Shown here one piece after another: positions 35,196 to 40,792 of a stretch of DNA of 40,792 nt. The notes under the pieces are model-generated. The model did not search any database and was not told the origin of the DNA. It saw only the letters and a program-made list of their open reading frames with translations. The position numbers and the translations under genes are program-made. Origin of the DNA: Clostridium thermopalmarium DSM 5974 (lineage in GTDB: Bacteria; Bacillota; Clostridia; Clostridiales; Clostridiaceae); the NCBI RefSeq assembly GCF_002995795.1, contig NZ_PVXN01000001.1, positions 1 to 40,792 of the forward strand, read 5' to 3'. The stretch's first letter is position 1. The number at the start of each line of letters is the position of its first letter.

Positions 35196-35243
35196 ACACA
35201 GGATGGCGATAAGGTTTAAGCTGCCATCCTGTGTTATTTTTTG
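35196..35243 (+). terminator. Terminator after the SEC-C gene
   Basis: Perfect 12-bp stem ACACAGGATGGC/GCCATCCTGTGT (35196-35207 and 35223-35234), 15-base loop, then TATTTTTT. GC-richer than most stems here and clearly canonical. Confidence 0.9.
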
Positions 35244-35364
35244 TAGTATAAGCATAATAAATCTCGACTTTTGTTTAATAAAATAATTGAAGAAATAGCA
35301 AATTATTACGAAAATCACTATATAGTATAGTAAGCAGGAGTACCGTCATATAGGAGTGATTTTT

Positions 35365-36237
35365 ATGAAAAATGTAGTAATATTAGATAGCAAGGCTTAT
35401 ATGAGAAGTAGAATTAAGGAATTGGTATGCGACTATGAGGTACGTGTATATGAAGCTGTGAATTCTTTCCAACTATTTAGAATACTGGCTGAAGTCAATT
35501 ATGATGTTTCACTAATAATAATGGAGATAAATTTGGATAGAGAGAGCGGAATAGATATACTAAATAAGTTAAAAAGCAGAGGGATAGATATACCAGTGTT
35601 GATAGTAACCTCAGAAAATAGGAAAAAAAAGTTTGTAAAGAGTATAAAGGCAGGAGCGGTAGATTACATATTGAAGCCCTTTGATGAGAAAATGTTGTTA
35701 AAAAGAATAGTGAAAGGTATGGACAAAAAATATAAAAAGACAAATAAAAATGGGGGCAACATAATTAAGGAGAAAAATAATAAGTTAAATTTAGATTTTC
35801 AAGACTATCTATCTAATCAGCTAAAGGATGCTAAGAGTAGGCATAATAATTTCTCTATAATGATGATAACTGTTTTTAAATTTGTAGATAACTTTACAGA
35901 AGATGTTGAAAAAGAGTATACTATATTAGGAAATGATTTATATATCAAGTTAAATGATATATTAAAGGATGCAGACTTATTTATAAGATATGAAATTCAA
36001 AGTTTCATAGCAACTTTTAAGAATAAGGATAAAGATAATGAAAATTATATTACTGAGAAGATAAAAAAATTTTTTGAAGACATAAAACAAAATGATAAAA
36101 GATTTAAAGACTATTATTTAGAGTGTGCTTTTGCTCATTATTTAGAGGATGGAAAAAGCAAAGCTGAGCTTTTATCGAAGGTTAAACAAAAAATAGTAAA
36201 TAAAATAAATGAAGTGAAAAGAATGGAGAAAAAATGA
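35365..36237 (+). CDS. Response-regulator-like protein with degenerate receiver and degenerate GGDEF
   Basis: 290 residues. The receiver domain (about 1-118) keeps Asp8, Thr82 and Lys104 (YILKPFD), but the phospho-acceptor position has Glu54 ([10 protein letters not shown]), so it cannot be phosphorylated in the usual way and may mimic the active state. After a Lys/Asn-rich linker (119-145) comes a GGDEF-like fold (about 162-245); the catalytic signature reads RYEIQSF, so cyclic-di-GMP synthesis is not expected. A charged tail ends the protein. ATG 35365 follows AGGAGTGA; a GTG at 35356 lies in that site. Overlaps rlmH by four bases (ATGA), so it is co-translated with it. Confidence 0.82.
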   Translation: MKNVVILDSKAYMRSRIKELVCDYEVRVYEAVNSFQLFRILAEVNYDVSLIIMEINLDRESGIDILNKLKSRGIDIPVLIVTSENRKKKFVKSIKAGAVDYILKPFDEKMLLKRIVKGMDKKYKKTNKNGGNIIKEKNNKLNLDFQDYLSNQLKDAKSRHNNFSIMMITVFKFVDNFTEDVEKEYTILGNDLYIKLNDILKDADLFIRYEIQSFIATFKNKDKDNENYITEKIKKFFEDIKQNDKRFKDYYLECAFAHYLEDGKSKAELLSKVKQKIVNKINEVKRMEKK

Positions 36238-36713
36238 ACATAACAGTTATTTGTGTAGGAAAGTTGAAAGAAAAGTATTTAAAAAGTGCAATAGATGAAT
36301 ACAGCAAAAGGTTGAGTAGATACTGTAAACTAGATATTATTGAATTGAGTGATGAAAAAACTCCAGACAATGCCTCAGAAAAGGAAGAGTTAATGATAAA
36401 AGAAAAAGAAGGGAATAATATACTGAAACATATTAAGGATAATATGTTTGTTATAGCTTTAGCTATAGAAGGGAAGATGTTATCCTCAGAAGAATTGGCG
36501 GACTTCATAAGAGAGCAGGGAGTTCGAGGGAACAGCAATATTGCTTTTATAATTGGGGGGTCTCTCGGTTTATCTAAGGAAGTGCTTAGTAGAGCAGATT
36601 ATAAGCTTTCTTTTTCTAAAATGACCTTCCCGCATCAACTTATGAGGGTTATATTGTTAGAACAGGTTTATAGAGGGTTTAGGATAATTAATGGAGAGCC
36701 GTATCATAAGTAA
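36234..36713 (+). CDS. rlmH: 23S rRNA pseudouridine-1915 N3-methyltransferase (RlmH)
   Basis: 159 residues, SPOUT methyltransferase that modifies helix 69 of 23S rRNA using SAM. Motifs: [20 protein letters not shown] at the start, [11 protein letters not shown] (SAM knot), and the C-terminal [20 protein letters not shown]. Full length. ATG overlaps the upstream stop, and the ribosome site GGAG lies in the upstream gene. Confidence 0.96.
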   Translation: MNITVICVGKLKEKYLKSAIDEYSKRLSRYCKLDIIELSDEKTPDNASEKEELMIKEKEGNNILKHIKDNMFVIALAIEGKMLSSEELADFIREQGVRGNSNIAFIIGGSLGLSKEVLSRADYKLSFSKMTFPHQLMRVILLEQVYRGFRIINGEPYHK

Positions 36714-36732
36714 ATCATAAGAAGGGAAAAAT

Positions 36733-38487
36733 GTGAACTTATTGACTACAGTATTATTGTTGCTTGTTTGTTTATTGATTTCAAATGTTATTAGTCACTA
36801 CATACCTTTTATTCCTACGGCATTAATCCAAATAGTCCTAGGAATAATAATTGCACTTTCATTCAGAAATATTAAAGTTAAAATAGAATCTGAATGGTTT
36901 ATGCTGCTATTTGTTGCGCCTCTTCTATATAATGACGGCAGGCGTTTTCAGCTCAAAGAATTATGGAAACTGAGACGTCCCATTTTAGGTAATGCTATTT
37001 TTCTTGTTCTTTTGACAGCCATTGGTGGAGGATATTTTATTCACTGGATGATACCAAAAATCCCTATTGCTGCAGCATTTGCACTGGCAGCTATTTTATC
37101 ACCAACTGATCCTGTAGCTGTTAATGGTATTGCTAAACGTATTCAGATTCCTGAAAACATATTGAATTTAGTAAGAGGAGAATCTCTAATAAATGATGCA
37201 TCTGGATTAGTTGCCTTTAACTATGCAGTGGCCGCAGTGGTAACTGAAAGCTTTTCCCTAAAAGAGGCTGTGCTTGATTTCATCTATATGTTTAGTATGG
37301 GTGCCATTTTAGGAATAATTTTTGGGATGCTTATAATGTGGATAAAATATGCTCTGAGAAAAAGTGGTATCATTGATGTTACATTTCATTCCCTTATGCA
37401 AATTTTGGTTCCTTTTATCATTTATATTATTACAGAAGAGCTTTTGCATGCTTCGGGTGTTATAGCAGTAGTGATAGCTGGAATTATCCACTCATTAATC
37501 TCAGAGAGAACAGAAACCATTGTGCCTAATGAAAAGATAGTTACAGAAAATATATGGTCAATTATTATATTTACTCTTAATGGTATTGTATTCATACTAT
37601 TAGGCTTAAACATTCCCTCTTCAATGGGAGAAACAGTGGTAGATCCTAACATTGGCAATTGGCTAGCTTTGGGATATGTGATTGCAATTGGACTGGTTAT
37701 ACTAGGAATTCGCTTTATTTGGTCCATTCTCTTTTCTTATTATCAATACAATTTTGTCAAAACAGAGCATACCGACAAGCCAAGCTTAAAAACCAGCTTA
37801 TTAGTGAGTCTTACAGGTGTACGTGGTGCAGTTACTATGGCTGGAGTTTTATCGATTCCATATTTTTCAATGAGCGGAAGGGCATTTCCAGAACGATCCT
37901 TAATTCTTTTTTTAGCTGCTGGCGTTATTTTATTTACATTAATATCTGCAACAGTGCTTCTGCCTATTTTAAGCAATAAGGCAGCGAAAGAAGGAGAAAT
38001 CCTTAATAATATGTATTTAACTGAAATAAGAAAAAAACTTATTCAAGAGTCTATAAAGAAGATTAGGTTAGAAATGAATGAAGAAAATGAAGCTGCAGCT
38101 TATGAACTAATGAGTGAATATAAATTGATGTATAAAAAGATAGATCGTTATGGTGATTTTAGGGAAACACAAGATTATCAGAATGAAATAACAAAAATAC
38201 GATTATTAGGTGTAAAAGCAGAGAGAAAGTATATCCATGATATAAGAGATAACAAGGAGATAGACCCTAAAATTCTTAGTATATTTGAAAGTTCCCTTGA
38301 TTATCGAGAGGAGGTACTCTCAAATAGTGTTTTTACGGGTTATAAACATGTTTTAGAAGAAACATTTCGAGGTTTCACTCATTTTAAGGCACAATACATA
38401 AAGAGTGAAGAAATAAGTGTTGATAAATTACGTGCTGCAAGGAATATTCAAGCAAAGGTGGAAGAGCAGATATTGCTAATGTTGTAA
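36733..38487 (+). CDS. CPA1 Na+/H+ antiporter, tail truncated by frameshift
   Basis: 584 residues. About 12 membrane helices (1-415) with SPTDPVAV (about 125-132) and GESLINDASGLVAF (about 149-162), the NhaP/CPA1 ion-binding motifs, then a cytoplasmic helical tail. Relatives end in a conserved IR-x5-GEIS-type segment. That segment is present just downstream in another frame (to 38714), so the tail is cut off by an apparent one-base loss near 38468. The transport core is intact. GTG start after AAGGG. Codon use (more CGT, CTG and CTC) differs from neighbours, which hints at acquisition. Confidence 0.85.
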   Translation: MNLLTTVLLLLVCLLISNVISHYIPFIPTALIQIVLGIIIALSFRNIKVKIESEWFMLLFVAPLLYNDGRRFQLKELWKLRRPILGNAIFLVLLTAIGGGYFIHWMIPKIPIAAAFALAAILSPTDPVAVNGIAKRIQIPENILNLVRGESLINDASGLVAFNYAVAAVVTESFSLKEAVLDFIYMFSMGAILGIIFGMLIMWIKYALRKSGIIDVTFHSLMQILVPFIIYIITEELLHASGVIAVVIAGIIHSLISERTETIVPNEKIVTENIWSIIIFTLNGIVFILLGLNIPSSMGETVVDPNIGNWLALGYVIAIGLVILGIRFIWSILFSYYQYNFVKTEHTDKPSLKTSLLVSLTGVRGAVTMAGVLSIPYFSMSGRAFPERSLILFLAAGVILFTLISATVLLPILSNKAAKEGEILNNMYLTEIRKKLIQESIKKIRLEMNEENEAAAYELMSEYKLMYKKIDRYGDFRETQDYQNEITKIRLLGVKAERKYIHDIRDNKEIDPKILSIFESSLDYREEVLSNSVFTGYKHVLEETFRGFTHFKAQYIKSEEISVDKLRAARNIQAKVEEQILLML

Positions 38488-38714
38488 TTTTAGATTATAA
38501 AAGAATGATTAATAAATTAAAATCAGCTAACTTACAATATAATGACAAAAAAGAAGAACAAAAGGAAGAACTGCGCATCAAAGTTATTGATTTTGAACGC
38601 TGTCAGATTCGTGCAATGTATGAATTAGGAGAAATAAGCAATAAGCAAGCAAAGGAATTAAGACGATTTATAAACTATATTGAAAGTGTTACTTTATATG
38701 AACAGGTAGAATGA
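38469..38714 (+). pseudogene. Detached C-terminal tail of the Na+/H+ antiporter
   Basis: From about 38469 this frame reads DIANVVILDYKRMINKL and goes on through IRAMYELGEISNKQAKELRR, the usual end of NhaP-type antiporters. It is open directly from the point where the antiporter frame runs into its stop (38485), so one missing base explains both. An internal ATG at 38505 could start a 69-residue peptide, but it has only a poor ribosome site and is probably not a separate gene. Confidence 0.75.
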
Positions 38715-39001
38715 TAATAATATTTAAGTAAAGAGGAGGATACTGCTAAATTCAAAAGCAGTATCCTTTAATTTTGACGGAACACTAAATTATTATATTG
38801 ATGAAAGAAGGAAATAAAACTTTCATCAGAGTCTTATATTTTTTTATTTTGTGTTTATTCTCCTTTACTACAATGAGACGCAAAAGCAGGTAACCAAAAT
38901 CTGGGTCTCTTACTGTAGATATGTCCCCACTATTTACTGATTCTTTGATATAATTAAATAAGATATGATTTTATATATACGTAATTAAGTTAAATTAAGT
39001 A
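38715..39001. other. Intergenic stretch with terminator, hairpin and gene debris
   Basis: Contains a terminator (38737-38767) and a second perfect 9-bp hairpin (TGATGAAAG/CTTTCATCA, 38799-38828). On the minus strand, 38836-38971 is an open frame with no start; it reads as a plausible protein piece (LFNYIKESVNSGDISTVRD then FGYLLLRLIVVKENK) and looks like a gene relic. Its CTG, CGT and CTC codons resemble those of the antiporter gene next to it. Confidence 0.5.
38737..38770 (+). terminator. Terminator after the antiporter region
   Basis: 11-bp perfect stem AGGATACTGCT (38737-38747) with AGCAGTATCCT (38757-38767), nine-base loop, followed by TTAATTTT. Confidence 0.82.
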
Positions 39002-39032
39002 TTGACATAAAGTTAACTTTACCCCTTATCAT
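39002..39032 (+). promoter_or_regulatory. MerR-type promoter with 19-bp spacer and palindromic operator
   Basis: TTGACA (39002-39007) and TATCAT (39027-39032) are 19 bases apart, the over-long spacing typical of MerR-activated promoters. The spacer holds the perfect palindrome AAAGTTAACTTT (39009-39020), the usual site of MerR-family dimers. Autoregulation of the merR-DUF362 operon is expected. Confidence 0.85.
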
Positions 39033-39074
39033 AGGTTATGTAGAATAATAATTTTGCTAAGAAAGGAGGTAAAT

Positions 39075-39461
39075 ATGAATTATACCATTAAACAGGTTGC
39101 GGAGAAAATGGGAGTTACTGTTTCAACCCTGCGGTATTACGATAAAGAAGGTCTTTTGCCATTTGTGGATAGGAAACCAGATGGAACTAGAGTTTTTAAA
39201 GATGAAGACTTTCATAGTCTGGAAATTATAAAATGTATGAAAAGGTCTGGAATGCCCATAAAACAGATAAAAAGGTACATGGATTTATGCCAAGAGGGTG
39301 ATAAGACACTTCAAGAACGGCTGAATATTTTTCTTGAAAGGAAGAAAGTCGTTCTAAGGCAGATGGAGGAATTGAATAAGGTTATGGAAACTATCAATCA
39401 TAAGATATGGTATTATGAAACAGCAATTGCAGCTGGTACAGAGAGAGTTCATAAGAAGTAA
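39075..39461 (+). CDS. MerR family transcriptional regulator
   Basis: 128 residues. N-terminal winged helix-turn-helix (YTIKQVAEKMGVTVSTLRYYDKEGLLPF, about 3-30), then a long dimerisation coiled coil (about 75-118). No cysteine cluster for metal binding is seen, so it belongs to the effector-binding-poor group that includes AdhR- and NmlR-like regulators of aldehyde or electrophile stress. ATG 39075 after AAAGGAGGT; an upstream TTG at 39054 is rejected. It ends 16 bases before the DUF362 gene and probably controls it. Confidence 0.9.
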   Translation: MNYTIKQVAEKMGVTVSTLRYYDKEGLLPFVDRKPDGTRVFKDEDFHSLEIIKCMKRSGMPIKQIKRYMDLCQEGDKTLQERLNIFLERKKVVLRQMEELNKVMETINHKIWYYETAIAAGTERVHKK

Positions 39462-39477
39462 AAGAAAGGGTGTTATG

Positions 39478-40500
39478 ATGAGTAAAGTATATTTCATTAA
39501 AAATTCAGAATCAGATTATGATAAGCTTGGAAAAGATGCTTTAGAACTTTTAAAAAAAATAGTATCAGAAACTGGACATAAGTTTGAAAAAGAAGTGCCT
39601 ATAAAGGTCCACTTTGGTGAAAAGGGAAACAAAACCTTTATACCTGCAAAATGCTATGACGAAATTATAAATTATCTTAAAGAAAATGGTGTATCTCCAT
39701 CCTATATCGAAAGTAATGTACTATATAGAGGATCAAGAACTACTACAGAGCTTCATATTGAGACAGCAAAAGCTCATGGCTTTACACAGATTCCAATTAT
39801 AATAGCTGATGGAGATATAGGAACAGAGTACAATGAAGTGGAAATAAATAAAGAATACATAAAAAAGTGTAAGATAGGCAAGAGATACGGTGAATTTAAG
39901 CAATTTATTGTTATGAGTCATTTCAAGGGACATGTAGCAGCTGGATTTGGTGGAGCTTTAAAACAGCTTGCTATGGGTTTTGCTTCAAGAGGTGGAAAGA
40001 TGGAGCAGCATTCAGGCATATCACCTGTGGTAGATCATGAAAAATGCGTTTCTTGCGGTATTTGTATGAATAAATGTAATTTTGGTGCTATCGAAATTTC
40101 AGATGCTGCAGTAATTGATGAGAGTAAATGTATTGGCTGTGCTGGGTGTATAGCTGTTTGTCCTCAAGGTGCAATTGAAAATTCTTGGGGAGGAGCTAAT
40201 TTCCTTGAGAAACTTGCAGAGTATGCTTATGGAGCATCAAAGGATAAGGATATAATATATATTACATTTGTACACAATATTACCAAGGAGTGTGACTGTG
40301 TTGGTGAGCATATGAAACCAGTTGCAGGTAATATTGGTGTTCTTGCAGGAAAAGACCCAGTTGCCTTAGATACAGCATGTCTAGATTTGGTTCAGAAAAA
40401 CAGTGGGAAAAAACTCTTTGAAAAAGGAAGGACATCACTTAAACATGCAGAAAAAATAGGATTAGGATCAATGGAATATGAACTTATTGAAATAAAATAA
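39478..40500 (+). CDS. DUF362 domain protein with two [4Fe-4S] clusters
   Basis: 340 residues. An N-terminal DUF362 domain (KVHFGEKGNKTFI, MSHFKGHVAAGFGGALKQLAMG) is interrupted by a ferredoxin-like pair of 4Fe-4S motifs, CVSCGICMNKCNFGAI and CIGCAGCIAVCPQGAI (about 191-240). The C-terminus resumes with AGKDPVALDTACLDL. It is a cytoplasmic electron-transfer protein of unknown partner. ATG 39478 after AAAGGG (39475 also possible). Co-transcribed with a MerR regulator, suggesting induction under a stress or a substrate signal. Confidence 0.88.
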   Translation: MSKVYFIKNSESDYDKLGKDALELLKKIVSETGHKFEKEVPIKVHFGEKGNKTFIPAKCYDEIINYLKENGVSPSYIESNVLYRGSRTTTELHIETAKAHGFTQIPIIIADGDIGTEYNEVEINKEYIKKCKIGKRYGEFKQFIVMSHFKGHVAAGFGGALKQLAMGFASRGGKMEQHSGISPVVDHEKCVSCGICMNKCNFGAIEISDAAVIDESKCIGCAGCIAVCPQGAIENSWGGANFLEKLAEYAYGASKDKDIIYITFVHNITKECDCVGEHMKPVAGNIGVLAGKDPVALDTACLDLVQKNSGKKLFEKGRTSLKHAEKIGLGSMEYELIEIK

Positions 40501-40514
40501 TAACTTACATCACA

Positions 40515-40549
40515 AAAAGACATTTGCCTTTAGGCGAATGTCTTTTATA
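40515..40549 (+). terminator. Terminator after the DUF362 gene
   Basis: 14-bp stem (40515-40528 with 40533-40546, one G-T pair), a four-base loop and T-rich end, 14 bases after the stop. Confidence 0.88.
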
Positions 40550-40578
40550 TTGACATAAGAAAATTATAATGATATTAT
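40550..40578 (+). promoter_or_regulatory. Promoter with no gene downstream
   Basis: TTGACA (40550-40555), 17-base spacer, TATTAT (40573-40578). Strong housekeeping-type match. It is followed by about 100 bases with no credible ORF and then a strong terminator at 40679-40726. Confidence 0.6.
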
Positions 40579-40584
40579 AAGTTC

Positions 40585-40726
40585 GATACTATTATTTATA
40601 CAATAACTTTATACTTCCCTAATTTTATTATACACTTTTACAAAAACAATGTCAATAGGGTTTTAACAGAGATTTCGCATCTAATTTCCAGTAAAGCTTT
40701 TTTCTTTATAGGAAATTAGATTTTTT
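40585..40726 (+). ncRNA. Candidate small RNA of about 140 nt
   Basis: Bounded by the promoter at 40550-40578 and a near-perfect hairpin terminator. The transcript would contain no ORF longer than a few codons. No known RNA family is recognised. Existence is inferred only from the promoter-terminator pair; an alternative is a chance promoter in AT-rich DNA. Confidence 0.35.
40679..40726 (+). terminator. Strong terminator near the right end
   Basis: ATCTAATTTCC (40679-40689) pairs with GGAAATTAGAT (40711-40721); the stem goes on after one A-A mismatch with GTAAAG/CTTTAT. Six T (40721-40726) follow. The last 50 bases after it hold only a short GGCC-GTA-GGCC repeat. Confidence 0.85.
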
Positions 40727-40792
40727 CTATTTTATTGAAATTTTGGAAGGGAAAAAGGCCGTAGGCCATGTATATAGATACACCTTCCCCCT

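Noticed and set aside
38505-38714. Independent 69-residue gene after the antiporter
   Set aside because: Its sequence is the usual C-terminal tail of this antiporter family and its frame is open upstream to the frameshift point.
40739-40792. Possible riboswitch or repeat element at the right end (GGAAGG, GGCC-GTA-GGCC, CCTTCC)
   Set aside because: Too close to the edge to judge; pairing is short and matches no recognised RNA class.

Overview
The window is low-GC, AT-rich DNA with strong AGGAGG-type ribosome binding sites, occasional GTG and TTG starts, TTGACA/TATAAT promoters and many hairpin-plus-T terminators. Together with the gene content (FabT-FabK type II fatty acid synthesis cluster, DnaD/DnaI-like helicase-loading genes, GerMN lipoprotein, DUF362 ferredoxin, DegV, WalJ) this points to an anaerobic Firmicute close to Clostridium. 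The species cannot be named from the sequence alone. Neighbours such as walJ/yycJ, rlmH, a DnaD protein and a DnaI/DnaC-like ATPase often lie near the replication origin in Firmicutes, so an origin-proximal location is plausible; no origin is seen here.

Layout. 1-513: tRNA cluster (partial Asp, Thr, Glu, Val, Asp, Thr) with an exact Asp-Thr duplication and a terminator. 611-2579 (minus): dnaD-like and dnaI/dnaC-like genes, overlapping, with a clear promoter. 2779-4074: a membrane-anchored M23 peptidase and a GNAT acetyltransferase. 4131-14278: a complete fatty acid operon, fabT-fabH-acpP-fabK-fabD-fabG-fabF-accB-fabZ-accC-accD-accA, behind one promoter carrying two FabT-type operators. It makes malonyl-CoA (AccABCD), loads it on ACP (FabD), and runs the elongation cycle (FabH, FabF, FabG, FabZ, FabK). 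No fabM or fabA is present.

14294-20541 (minus): a CPA2 cation/proton antiporter; a polar amino-acid ABC transporter (binding lipoprotein, permease, ATPase) followed by a class I aminotransferase; and a LarA-family nickel-pincer racemase under its own large palindrome. 20709-21742: an Amidase_6 protein and a small three-helix membrane protein. 22122-27117: a nuclease-helicase fusion of the XPD/DinG type, a 93-residue protein of unknown function whose promoter contains a near-consensus LexA box, cinA and a DegV protein. 27351-31661: a dicarboxylate/amino-acid symporter, a divergent S8 protease, a YdcZ-type transporter, a dimeric dUTPase and a degenerate 2H-phosphoesterase-like protein.

31925-36713: murA, walJ-like MBL hydrolase, GerMN lipoprotein, SEC-C protein, a degenerate response regulator (Glu at the phosphorylation site, no GGDEF motif) and rlmH. 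36733-38714: a CPA1 Na+/H+ antiporter whose cytoplasmic tail is cut off by an apparent one-base frameshift, followed by gene debris. 39002-40500: a MerR regulator with a textbook 19-bp-spacer promoter and a DUF362 2x[4Fe-4S] protein. The last 240 bases hold a promoter and a terminator with no gene between, a candidate small RNA.

The most interesting items are the LexA-box small gene, the degenerate receiver/GGDEF protein, the MerR-DUF362 pair, the possible attenuator between acpP and fabK, the LarA homologue beside an amino-acid transporter, and the candidate small RNA. No obviously new multi-gene defence or biosynthetic system, CRISPR array, insertion sequence or prophage was seen.
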